Source of the DNA: Gnetum montanum
Taxonomy: Eukaryota > Streptophyta > Gnetopsida > Gnetales > Gnetaceae
Direction of reading: 5' to 3'
NCBI GenBank assembly: GCA_015680685.1
Contig: MNCI01010007.1
Span: 62,517-126,516 of the forward strand
Length of the DNA: 64,000 bases
A model generated the notes under the pieces. That model did not search any database. It saw nothing but the letters and a program-made list of their open reading frames with translations, and had not been told where the DNA came from. The translations under genes and the position numbers were made by a program. This document shows positions 35,043-46,799 of the stretch, piece after piece. The stretch's first letter is position 1; every line of letters starts with the position of its first letter.

Positions 35043-38000
35043 GCATCATTGGTTTACTACATGCTAGATATTCTACAGCTTCAAGTATGAATGGTTTACT
35101 AGATTGGCAAACTCATTTTCATCTTGATTAGCAAGCTTGAATGCTTCGTTGTCATAAGCTTTAATGACTAGGAAAGGTGTTTCCTAGTTGGCTGAGAATT
35201 TATCTATGGGTTTGTGAATGGCCTTGAGGACTAGGTGCCCTCTCCTAATTGGATGCTAATTCTAGGAGGGACAATGCTTTTGTTGTTTCCTTTCTTGATA
35301 CCACTTGATGCGATCAGAGCATGCATGCACTCCTTCTCTATTAAGTCAAGGTCTATGATTCTTAATTCATTATTTTGACCTTCGTTAATGAAGTCCAAAA
35401 GGATTACACAGAGTAATGTAACCTACAATTCAAGTGGCAAACCTATTTCAAATCCATAGACAAAGCTATAAGGCATCATACCTATTACTATTTGATTTAT
35501 TGTGCAATAGGCCCAAAGCATGTAAACTAATTGCTCATGCCACAGTTGTTTGTTGTTGCTTAGCATCTTCTTGAAAAGGTTGATGATAAACTTGTTGGTG
35601 GCCTCCACTTGGCCATTTTCCTAAAGGTAGTATGGTGATGAAAATGAGTGTTTGATGCCAAAGGGCTCACAAAAGGCTTTGGTTTCAGTGCTGCTAAATT
35701 GCAATCCATTGTTTGTCACTATGGTCATGAGCAAACCAAAATGGGTCACTATGTTATCTAACATGAACTTGAAAACCTGTTGCAATGTCGTCTTCCTAAG
35801 GGGAATAACTTCAACCCACTTGGTGAAATATTTTTTTGTGGTTATTATGAAGCTATGCCCTGTAGAGGACTTAGGCATTCTAGGTCCAATGATGTCCAAG
35901 CCTCAATGTTGGAATGGCCACATGATTTGCATTGTGTGTAATTTAGTTGGTGGCATGTGCATTAAGTTACTATGCCACTAACAAATGTCACACGTTTTGA
36001 CTTTCTAGATGCAATTTCTTTTCATGTAAGGCCAATAGTATCCTAGTCACCTAATTTTTGTTGCCATTGCCCTAGGTGCTATGTGACCTCCACATAGTCC
36101 TTCATAAACTTGCTCAATGATTATTTTTTCTTTGTTTTCACTTATGTAGGTTAGCAATATGCCATCATAGGATCTACAACATAATGTTTTATCATCTATA
36201 ATAATATACTACCATGAAAATTTATGTACTACATACTTTTAAGCAATAGTTAAGTGTTGTGGATGCTCACCTTGTAGAAGGTACACCTTGATATAATCAT
36301 ACCACTCTTTTGTGTGGGTGGTGCTAACTATGGCTATGGATGCATCTTCGATGGTTTATGTGATAGTTGTAGTGCAATCCACTACCATGGTTGGTAATGC
36401 ATTGAACATGAAAAGCACTATGCTAAGGGCTAATGTTTCAAGTGCATCAACAATAGCATTTTCACTTCAAGGAACATGTTGGGCATCAGCAACTACAAAG
36501 AGTTGGAGCAAGTGTTTTGCCATATCATAGTAAGGCTATAAATGTTGTTCTTTATAGGCATAAACCTCTATTACCTAATTGACCACTAGTTGTGAGTCAC
36601 CTTGGATTACTATGCATTGGATTCCTAGGTTGCATGCTACAAGGATGCCTTGGAGGAGACCTTTGTATCTACCACATTATTGGTGCAAAGAAATGTGAAA
36701 TGATATGCAAAGGGTTAACTAACCCTAGATGGAAACATGATAATAGCAATGGCACTACCCCCTTGAGAGGTTGAAGCTTCATCAAAATGTAGGAGTGACT
36801 CATAGTTGCTGGGCACTTGGCTAATACTGCTAACATGCTCATTCGGGACCTCGGAATCAATGGTAGCTTGATCATCTACTGGTGAGGCCATGAGTTATGC
36901 GACTATAGCATGACCTTTCATTAAGGATTATATGACATAATGTAGATAAAACTTCATTGTTATTTCTTTCCACCATGCAATGTGACTACTTTTGATTGTT
37001 ATAGCTCAGAGTACGTTGTTCTTGCAAATGATGTTAACCTAGCTATAGAAGAGGTAATGCCTTCACTTATTTAGTCACAAGACTAGGGCGAGGCAATACT
37101 TCTCTACATCATTGTATCTTGTTTCATATGCTACTAATGCATAACTTAAGTAGTATACTAGGACCTCTATGTCATCATCTTGCCTTTAACAAAGCAAAGA
37201 AGTGATAGACATGTCAGAAGTGGCAAGGTAGATGTAAAAAGGCTATGTCCTTGTGAAGGATGAACTATAGGAATTTTTGCTAATTCTTACTTAATTTTAT
37301 TGAACACTTATTGGCACTAAGATATCCACTCAAAGTGGGCTCCTTTCTTAAGTAGATGTTGCATTGGTTGTAACTTATCAGTTAACCAAGTAATAAAACC
37401 TACGAATGAACGATAGTCTACCCTACAACCCTCATAGCTCCTTAAGGTTAGCCAATGGTGCTAAGTGGGTTATGGCCTTAACCTTATCAAGATCTACATG
37501 TATACCTACTTTGGATACTACAAAGTTGAACATCCTACCCATATTAATGCCAAAAACACACTTCTCGGGGTTTAGCCTAACCTAGTGCACTAAGTCTAAG
37601 TCATTTGCATGGTTATGGACCATTTTGAACTTAACTACAATATCATTTACATAGTAATTGATCAAACTAAGAATGTAATCATCAAAAATCTACATCATTT
37701 CTTGTTGATATGTTGCTCCTACTTTCTTTAGTCCAAAAGCCATCATTGTGTAGCAAAACATATCCCAGGAGGTCATGAAGGTTGTACTGAGCTAGCGCTC
37801 AAGGTTGATCCTAATCTAGTTGTAGCCCAAGAACCCATCCATGAAGGACAACAAGGGGTGCCCAACCATGGTATTGATCAGTTGATCGATACTAGGTAAT
37901 GAAAATTCATCTTTAATGGTTTCCTTGTTAGGTCCCATAAGTCTATGCAAATGCATATACTTGCATTTTTCATAGGCACAACTACAATGTTAAAGACCTA

Positions 38001-38470
38001 GTCTACCTAGTTGACAACCTAGATGAAACTAGATTTGTAAAGCTTGGTGATCTCATCACAAACTATCAATTCCACCTTAGGTCTAACCTTGCACATTTTC
38101 TACTAAACTAGTTTGATGCAGGGATCAAGGATGATGTTGTACTAGACTACCCAAGGATCTAGGCCTAGCATGTCCTCATATGACCATGCAAGAACTTTGA
38201 TGTTATCGTTAAGTACTTTAGCGATTTCCTGAGCATACTGGGGTTCTAGTGAGGAGCTTAGTTTTAGCACTCTCACCTCACTATTATGTGTTACCATAGG
38301 GATCTCGACAAGGTGATCTTCTATGACATCCCCTACCTCTAGGTCGAGAGCCTTAACTAGATGGTCAGGCTAGTCTAGTGGTGCTTCTACAGAGGCTATG
38401 TATTCATTGTAGGCTGTAGGCTCTAGGTTTAGGTAATGAGGATTAATACATCACTTAATGTTACCATAAG
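35043..38470 (-). pseudogene. pol: pol of the large family 1 element, dead
   Basis: On the minus strand RT covers about 38.2-37.3 kb, RNase H about 37.2-36.7 kb and integrase about 36.2-35.3 kb, the same order as element B. The RT catalytic box is YVND at 37653-37642, so the first aspartate is lost. The integrase core starts at MDIIGPRMPKSS (35899). The TDN site reads TNN (asparagine codon 35713-35711). The third acidic residue survives in EATNK (from 35605). Where B has two stops (after KMKS) this copy keeps QQ, showing that the stops in B arose from glutamine codons. Stops and shifts are scattered through RT and RNase H. The plus-strand reading frame at 35652-35981 is a shadow of integrase. 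Confidence 0.85.
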
Positions 38471-38507
38471 GCCCCACAAGGACCAAAGGTGAAAAGATCT
38501 ACTTGTG

Positions 38508-38614
38508 TTCCTATAAAATAAACTAGAAAAATGTCAAGTGGCATCTATTTTAACATCCATGTCATGTTCTTGCAACATAAACTAGAAAAATGTCAAGTGA
38601 TAACTATTTTAACA
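38508..38614. repeat. Direct duplication, about 48 bp x 2
   Basis: AACTAGAAAAATGTCAAGTG plus flanks occurs twice (38508-38555 and 38567-38614), separated by 11 bases, just upstream of RT in the family 1 pol. Element B has one equivalent copy near 11930. Confidence 0.7.
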
Positions 38615-38833
38615 AAGTTAATATGCATGAATGAGAAAAATAAATTGAATAAATTTTTCTTAAGCATGTATGCAAGTTGCTATGGAAGGTAAACTTGTTT
38701 GTGCTAGTTTTAGGCCTCGGTAGGCCATATGCATGCCAATTTTAGGTCTTAGTAGACTACAAACATGCCAAACATGCCATTCTAGGGAGGGCTAGTCATG
38801 CTTAAGAGTGGAATTAACTTGCACATTTGTAGG

Positions 38834-39630
38834 TGATGAGTGGCGAGGTACCCCTACACTCAACCATACGCATACGAGCATTTCACGCACGATCCAGTCA
38901 AACTCCGTAGACAGACTAGTTGTCGTATCTAGATAGTTATTCTTAGGTTGTAGTTCGCTATCTTCCCACCTGGACTAGTATTAGCTTTGTCACATATGGT
39001 TTAGTCCATAGTGAGGTGTATGATGTGTTTCTACACTAATGCTACTCCTGGGTATGCTGGAAAATAATATTACTAAGCTAGGAGAGAGGGTAAGAGAGAA
39101 TCTAAGCTAGCCTGAGTGCAATGAGCATCCATTCCTCAATCATCCTTACACATCTTGGACCTTGTGCACAACTACTACTGGGATTACCACGTGCAGATCC
39201 TAGGTATGCTACTAGGTTACCAAGTAGTCACACTTAAATGCTCGTGATCAAGTCATACTCATTCCACGTTTAATTAGGAGTTTAGGGTAAAGAGAGATTA
39301 ACTACAAAAGAAATAAATAACAATAATAATTAATTAATTAAACTAAGTGAATGTTGCAATGATGAATTAATCTACATCTTTATTTTCAGTTGTGTGCATG
39401 TCCAAGTACATCACACTCGAATAAGGATGTCGTACAATTACAATCACACACTGTAGACATGCACTAGGAGGAAAGGGTTGAGAGAAGAACTACTTAAAAC
39501 TTAAATACTTAAAAGAAATTTTAAAACTAAGACTTCTCCTTCAGACCTGTCTACCTCTTATTTATAGATGAGGAGATAGGCTACGATATTGCATATGCAA
39601 TATCGCAACCAAAAAAACGATAACTCATCA
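38834..39630 (-). repeat. Family 2 3' LTR of copy E (797 bp)
   Basis: It starts on the minus strand at 39630 (TGATGAGTTATCG), after the purine tract CGTGGGAGTA (39640-39631). It ends CCACTCATCA at 38834. TATA-like CTATAAATAAGAGG lies near 39565-39552. No matching 5' LTR was found to the right of the ORF. Confidence 0.75.
39584..39605. promoter_or_regulatory. 22-bp perfect palindrome in LTR U3
   Basis: Each arm reads CGATATTGCAT and pairs with its exact complement, with no loop. It lies about 20-50 bases upstream of the TATA-like box. Sister LTRs carry decayed forms (GATATC and CGATAT motifs near 25680-25755 and 53090-53155). It is a possible dimeric factor site or cruciform. Confidence 0.6.
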
Positions 39631-39820
39631 TACTCCCACGACTGAATGAAAACTCGTCCTCAAGTTATAATGAGAACAAGCTCCATTGATTACATAGTGG
39701 ATAGGTATGGATTATTGACTGGTGAGAATGGGATCATGCCACAGTGTGGAATTAAAACAAAATTAAGACACAACACAGAGAATGCAAAAGAAAATTCTAC
39801 TACTACAAAATTGGTGGAAC

Positions 39821-42603
39821 TCATGTAGTTCCTGGTGGTGTTGGCTCCTCCATGGGTGCTTTTCCCTTATCTTGTGCTCCAAGTCTTGGGGTTTGATGGT
39901 GTTGAAGTATGGCCTAGAGTTTCTCCTCTTCGGTTCAGGGATCCTGTGTCATCCATGCTAATGTTTTGATGTTTGATGGAGTCAGCACCTCCCATGGGTA
40001 TGATAGTTGTGAAAACATTTGATTTGCCTTGACATACCAATCCGCAAACACCTGTTGTTCCTCTTCATAAGCTCTAGCTTTATCTCTATATTCTTGAAAA
40101 TTAGTAAGCTGTTGAGCCAAGTCTGTTTTGACACCTCTTTTTCCCTGGTAGCTCGCTTTAACCACCTCAAGTTTAGAATTTTCAATCTCCAGTTGTTGCA
40201 ATATCTTCTTGCGTTCTGCAAATTCTGTTTCATATTTATAGTAGGTGATAGCTACCTATTGCTTGAGCTCTATTCTCAGGTGTCCTGCTGTTAACATGGC
40301 AATGTTGACATACTACAGGTTGGCCAACTCCATGTATTCAGTAAGGTCCTAGATCTGTAGGTCCTAGTTCTTAACTTCCACCTGGTGGGCAAATGCATAA
40401 GTGTCCAATATGGCCCACCAGTCAGTGTGTTGAGTAGTGATCATGTTGATGTGGGCCTTGACCATACGGATCTCCTTCTTAATGATCTGCTTATACATCC
40501 CCACCTGGTCCCGAAAGTGCTCCTTGAGCCTTTCATGTCGTTTTGCCTCATTTTTCCATGTGCTTATTTTGATAGCCATTTTCTAGAAGATGGCATGTAC
40601 CTCCTCCATTGAGAGGATTCAGTTCTCCATGGCTAAACTGTTCATGTCTTGGTTGACCCAGATGAATTATTTTCACAACTGATGAAAATGTTCTTCGAGA
40701 ACATTCTTTTGCTTTTCCATAGAGGTCAACTAAAGGTTGTCAGCAACAAGCTACTTTTTTCCTCTTGTAAGGCCTTGAGTGCCTTGGTATACACATAAGC
40801 TTGTGCTTGTGCAGCATAGGCATCCCAAATAGCCTTGTCTTTTTCTTCTACCAGCTTCTTATTCTCTATTAGTAGTTTGGTCAGTTGCTCAATTTTGAAA
40901 GTGTCCAGTTGGTCTGTGGGAAAAAATAGAAAAGGCTCCCACTGTGCTGCTTGTAGGGCCATGAACCTTTCTTGCAATTTCTACACCTCAACTTTAGCAT
41001 GCTCGGCCCTCACCTCTATCAAGACTAGCTTTTTCTTGGTGGAAATGAGGTCTGATTGAATTGTCGTAACATCCTGAGGGATGTCAAACAAAGACGTCAT
41101 TATCTATCCTATTTATAGCAATTGATCAAGTATATCCTCATGTTCCGCATGAGTCATCGAGGTTCTGGGAAAATTTTGAGCATCTTGTGCTCCTGTGAGA
41201 TCTGCTAGTGGCACAACAGGCACATTGAACAATTCTTTGATGTGGTCTGCGGCTCCCGCTGCGTCCTGGTGTTGCATAACCACCACTGTGGCCCCTTCAC
41301 CAGTTTCTAAGTGTACTTGGAATGATGCAGCATTCCCCAAGATCTGTTGTGACCATGTGCTCTCCCCTCCTTCTATATGGATGGACACTTCACCCCTTGC
41401 ATAATCCAAAAAAACTATGGGTTGTATGGCATCGTCGATGACGCGGAAGAGATTTGCATTATCACGACTTCCCTAACTAACCGTCTTAGTGATGGCTCTA
41501 AGATGGCTCATCAATGATCTGTAATCTTGTAGTGGTGGTAGTCGTTGATCTTGCTAGCCTGTGCTAGGCCCTGCTTCTTGTTTTTGACTAGGTCCCATTC
41601 TTGGAAGATTGCTGGGCCCTGCAAGTTGAGTTGCAGTTGGCCCTGCCATTTTTTCCTTTTCTTGTTCTAGTCCCAATGTCTCACCAGTGATTTTTGTTAC
41701 AGCTAGTGGCTTTAGTAGTTTAGCATATGAACCATTTTGGGCTTTTTATAGGACATCATTGGTGTATCCTCTAATACCAACATGTTGGCACAGCTTCCTG
41801 ATAAGACAAGGGAAGGGCAACGTAAGCTTCCATGTCTTCCATTCTTCAAACTACCTCAAGATCTTCGTAAAATATAGATGAGGTAGGTTAGCATTAACCT
41901 TCCCCATCAACACTGCATATTTTCTTGCCACATATGTTGAAATTATTTTTAAGCCCTTCATGGGGAAGAGGTGATATGTTCCTATTTTAAAATAGATCCT
42001 CTCTTCCATCGTCAAATCTCCAAATGTCTTATCCTTGTCATATGCCCTTTTCAACCAAATTCATCATGCATCAGGGTTTGAATGGGTGGATAACTAAGCA
42101 AACTTTGGCCCTATATTTAGAAGGTTTAATACTTCCAAAATGGCCTGTACAGAGAAATCAACTGTCACACCACAAATGTTAACTGTGGTGCCTTGTTCTC
42201 TGTTGTGCCAAAATTGATACGTTTTCCCTAAGTACCAGGCACCACTTTCAGAGAGGATAGGCCATAAGGGAGACCATTTGAAGTGGTCCATGATAGCCTC
42301 TAGAGAAAATTCTATGAAAGATTCAAAATTTAATTCCACAATCACCATAGTGAATGTGGACCTTTCATGGATAGCCTAAACGCACTCCTGGGGCAACGTG
42401 AGATGTTGTCCCTATTCAGGCACTGCAGCCGCTCCTCTTTCTACCTGTCCTGATTGTACAATAGCATGGTCTTCTTGGTGAATGCTAAATGATTATTCAT
42501 CCTGCTCTACATGCTATCTAGCAAGGACTTGTTCTTTGTCTCTCCTAGGTCGTTTGCTCCCACCTTGAGCATGACTTCCCTGTTTTCCATGTTTCGGGGC
42601 CAT
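39821..42603 (-). pseudogene. Family 2 extra ORF, copy E (best-preserved)
   Basis: The candidate start is the ATG at 42603 (MAPKHGKQGSHAQGGSKRPR, basic). A globular domain at about 42.35-41.77 kb has SPLWPILSESGAWYLGKTYQ, GTTVNICGVTVDFSVQAIL, LTMEERIYFKIGTYHLFP and LPFPCLIRKLCQHVGIRGY. Its layout resembles the 'putative plant transposon protein' domain of extra ORFs in plant LTR elements. A linker (ASFQVHLETGEGATVVVMQH, about 41.3 kb) follows, then a long Gln/Glu/Lys-rich, probably coiled-coil region (40977-39935). The end is EEPTPPGTT with TGA at 39823-39821. Net length is not a multiple of three, and several TAG/TAA stops interrupt it. It lies just upstream of the 3' LTR, where an extra ORF would be. 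The function is unknown. Confidence 0.65.
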
Positions 42604-43229
42604 CTGCAATCACACGGGGCCAATCGTTAGTAATGTCATTTTCAAAGTTAAGTTATACCTTACTGAATGCCTTATTAATTTATATTATTACCATGTGATG
42701 TTTCCTAAAATATTATAATACTGAGTCCTTTTACTTAGGTGGTTTCCAATTTTAGTTTCCCAGTTTAACTAAGGGAATGAAATTATTTTTGGCATAATCA
42801 TCCTTAATGTTATAACTAATTACCCTTGATAATGTCCTTTGGACAATGAAAAATTCCAAAAACTTTATGCACAATTCGGCATGTGCCCCTCCCCCACGAC
42901 TAAGCTAAACACTCTGGGTTCAAGTGGGTTTAGAAGGAATGAAAATCGAAGGACCAGCGAACAAGATATAGGTATGAAAGCAATGGTCACATAATCGCAA
43001 TTTATAGAGAGAAATTTGAAAAACTCCCCTATGTGAATGGTTTAAAATGATGCTAAGTATTGTGGGGGGGTCACGTATATATAGGTATACATGACATGAT
43101 ATTGCAGCCTATCGATACTTAAGGCATAACACAATATACCAAATTTTGAAGATTTTCTTGAACTTAACAACATAAATAAGGACATTTAGGCTAGTGTTAA
43201 AAGGTTTAGTTAGTTTTGAAGGCACAAAT
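42604..43229. other. Spacer between copy E and H2
   Basis: No coding signal is seen. It contains a C-run (CCCCTCCCCCAC near 42890) and a G-run followed by TATATATA (43065-43085). The expected 5' LTR of E is not recognisable. Confidence 0.4.
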
Positions 43230-45285
43230 AATTATATGGTGGTGGAATTGATCAATGGTGCTTGAAACGATCACCATCATTAACTCCTTTAGTAGCAATG
43301 TTAGGCAGTTTGTTGCCTAGGTGCACAGCATGATGATAGTGCTGGACCTCAATGAAGCCTTCTTTGCTAATCTCTTTGGCATCCCTACTAATGGCCCGAT
43401 GATTATTGATAAGGCTAGTAGTAAGGTGGACCACAAAGAGGAGATTGAGGACTGGTTGGAGGCCACTCAATCTCACAAAAGCATACCGATCAAATATGTG
43501 CTAGTGCTTGAGGTGTAGGAGCTCTACCCTCTATTCCACACTAATGCCTTTCAAAGCTACTTTCCCAAGGAAAGATCCTAGGGGTGAAATAGGCATGAGT
43601 AATAAAAGAGGTGCTACTAGAGGGTATGAGATTAAACTAGGCCATGTACATAGTCACTAGCTTGCATTCAGAGATTTCTAGACTTCGATTCAACCTCCAA
43701 GAGAGGTCCCACATCCAATTTGCATGCTTCACAAGATACCTATAAAGGTTTGCAGAGCTTTTGATCATGTGAGATGATAGGAAATGGATGATTTAGGACC
43801 ATGAGTAGCTATCTAGGCTATTGATCAAGCATATGTTCTCAACCACATGCACACAAGACCCCCCAAAGGGAATTAATGAGTCATTATCAGTAACAACCAA
43901 GGGTCCCATGAGGCACTCACATTATTCATGCGATAGTATAGGTGAGGATCCTCCAATTGGCATTGAGGACATAACTAAGGTGGATCACTACATAGTATAG
44001 ATGGTGGGACCATCTAAGCACAAGACCAAGAGGTCACATACTCAAGAGGAAGCTACCCTTGAGATCAAAAAACCAAGTGGCAAAAGGATTTGCATCAAAC
44101 TACAAAGCTTGCAAGCAAATGTTGTAGGTTAGTATGTGTAGCTTCTTAGATGCCTTAGTTACATTCATGTAAATATTATTATTTTTATTTTTTTCCTTTA
44201 TGATATGTTATTAATTAGCTAATGATGTGCTATGCATAATGATGTGCTAATGTGTATGTGTGTTAATTGCAAAAAAGAAAGATAGGGCTACAAGAGTAGT
44301 TGCGAAGGCAGTAGTGAAGGAAGCACCTCCTCAGGCTAAGGAGGTGATGGCTCATGGAGATGAGCTTCATGAAGTGGTAGAGGCCCTCCAATAGTTTGAA
44401 GAAGAGGGGTTACTCCACCTTGATGGGGTTGATTTCGACACTTTGTTTAATAGTACATAGCTAGGTGAGCCCCCTGCACTCATGCTTGAGGGCTTGCTAG
44501 GTAATCAAGTTGTATTGTCATCTATCTTTTCTTTTTTACTCTAGTATCTTTAGCTATTAGACCATATGCCAATTGTATCATTGTATACATCATCAAATAG
44601 CTCTTAGAGGTAATAACAAGGCCACACAAGAGCTAGTAGAGTAGTAGCTCCAAATGGATTTACTTACTCAAAAGAATTAGGATTGGAAGAATTACAGCAT
44701 GAAGGTTTATCATTGGGAACAGATGCAGAAGAATCACAAGCATCAGTACAAGTGGGATTGTGACATGTACTTGAAATGGTTTAAGGAGGAGTGTATTCAA
44801 TGCCACTACCTCAAGATGTTCCTTGAGGCAACCAACAAAAGCAAGTGTATGACTTGTTAACCCAACATACAATCGTGAGTGACTCCTATGAGACAAATCG
44901 TCACCCCCTCTAAAGAGGTCTCTTCTACCAAATTTTCTATGGAGCCACTTGAATGGACCACCATGGACAAAGGTAAGACCCTTGCAGTTATTGACTTTGG
45001 CTAGGAAGACTAGACACAACTTTTCAAAGTTCAGATCCTCCACCACTTAGAGGCTAACCTTGGAAAGTTACCTCCAAAACTCACCAATGCAAGATCCTAA
45101 TAGATTAGTTCTACTACATTAGTTTTTTATGCTTTTTATGTTTTGAGTTAGCTCATGTAATGCATGCTTACTTACTAATTGCACATATTTGTTAATGGTT
45201 GTGGTAGGTACCAGGTGATGCTGTAGACCCCAATGACCTAGTAGACGAAGTCGAACCTTCACCCCCACCTAGCGCTACTGGATGA
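43230..45285 (+). pseudogene. H2: second copy of the intron-bearing H gene, 3' half
   Basis: The block 43321-43518 (VLDLNEAFFANLFGIPTNG, KSIPIKYVLVLEV) aligns with H1 9195-8932 on the opposite strand. Downstream exons also match, such as the PPQAKEV/PPQTKGQ and LHLDG/QFDGG-like blocks. Introns are kept: 44501-44600 (donor GTAATC, acceptor AAATAG), which corresponds exactly to H1 8082-7995, and about 44117-44277, which corresponds to H1 8399-8302. The terminal exon 45208-45285 follows a GTGGTAG acceptor and reads VPGDAVDPNDLVDEVEPSPP to a TGA stop. H1 has lost this end. The HAD-like 5' half is absent here. TAG stops make it a pseudogene. Confidence 0.55.
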
Positions 45286-46279
45286 GCATGACCAAATGTA
45301 CCTTCCACTGGGCTTTTTACTACATTTTTCTATGTGATGCTATTCATGCTCTGTATTTCTATTCATATTACGTTTTCTATGGATGATTATTTGTTAAGTG
45401 TAATGTATAAATGTTTATCCCTATATGATGATTTTATTGCATTTGCTATGAGTATGAGAGTCCAGGCCATTGCAAGACATAGTGATACTTGGCCATTATG
45501 ATCCATAGCAAGTTTTTTGTTAGTTTAAAGCCTTGAAGGGCTCCATGCTGGTTTAAGTCTGTAATAGGCCATAGAGTCACCCAGTTTCAGGCCATGGTGG
45601 GCCATGGTAGTAGTTTAAGGCCATTCCAAGCTAGGATGATAGTTTAATGCCATTCCAGGCCATAGCACAAGGTATAAAGGTGATAGTTTTAGACCATTCT
45701 AGGCCACATGTTTCCAGTTTAATTCCATTCTAGTTTTGGTAATAGTCTAAGGTCATTTCAAGCCTCAACAAGGGTATTGAAGATGATAGTTTTAGGTAAT
45801 TCCAGGCCACATGTTGCTAGTTTAAGGCCATTCCAAGCCATGTGTCGCTATCTCTCTTTTTTGTGATTTTTTCTTTTATGAATGTATAAATAAAAGTAAC
45901 AATAACCAAAAATAAATGATAATCTAAGTGAAACAAATGCAACATAAGCAAAAATGTAAAATACACGGTGCACAAAAGTGAATAGCAGGTAGGCACCTAG
46001 CGCATTTTGGACTAAGGGGTTAAGGGTGCGTAGGATCTAGATTTCACTATCTAGTAGTCTCCTTAACCCTCGCTTGCTATGTCAAAGGGTAATTCTACCC
46101 AAAGGACATCCTCCAATAGGTCACCAACTTCTTTTGTCTTTTTGAGCACATCTACCTCATGCATCTTATCATTTGTCATAGGTGCATCATCAAGAAATTC
46201 AACTTCCAATCCTTGCTCCATATCTATGTTGTTGATGGCCAAAGGGGCAATGTTAACTTCACCACCTTTGTATAGGAGG
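45286..46279. other. H2 flank and family 1 protease-RT linker
   Basis: 45286-45479 shows nothing recognisable. 45480-45850 holds degenerate AGTTTAAGGCCATTCCAAGCC units, the family 1 minus-strand repeat tract that is interrupted by the E/H2 block and resumes at 38775-38680. 45851-46279 reads on as poorly conserved sequence downstream of protease. Confidence 0.5.
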
Positions 46280-46690
46280 TATATTTCTTGATCAATCAGA
46301 GAGAAGATGGCTCATAATTAGGCCAACCAATTTTTGCCTAATATTAAGTTAAAGCTTTACATTTCCTCTACGACAATGAATTTAGTCGTGGTGTGGAATT
46401 GCTCCCCTACTACTAAGGCTATGGTGATAATGCCCATAACCATGACGGATGATCCATTAAAGGATTTTAGAGATGTGGTTTTTGTCAATTTAATTTGATC
46501 CATGAGGCCTATCTTATCCACAACAATATATGGTATAACATTTGTTGCTACTCTATCATCAACATGCACTCTATGAATCTTGCATTGACCGACACATATG
46601 GTCATGAACATGGAAGCTGTTATGACCTCACCCCTCTCTAGATTGACCTTAATTACTTAATTGCAAAACACTAGGGATGTGGAACTTGAT
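46280..46690 (-). pseudogene. pro: Retropepsin-like protease, family 1 (broken)
   Basis: The aspartic protease would cleave the polyprotein. The active-site region reads VDDRVATNVIPYIVV, with VDDR at 46563-46552. The first Asp is kept, but the expected Thr/Ser-Gly-Ala pattern is altered. The downstream flap-like region is weak. It lies between gag and the pol remnant in the correct order. Confidence 0.55.
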
Positions 46691-46799
46691 TCTTGTGGTG
46701 CAGGAGGCAACATCATTGCATGGATGGAGGTCTCATTTGCAAGGATGTCCATCATAACAAGAATGGAGGTCAACATCTACACTAGTGCTTCATGATGGG

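Noticed and set aside
35652-35981. Plus-strand 109-codon frame
   Set aside because: Exact shadow of the minus-strand integrase core. The equivalent shadow appears antisense to integrase in element B (14528-14875).
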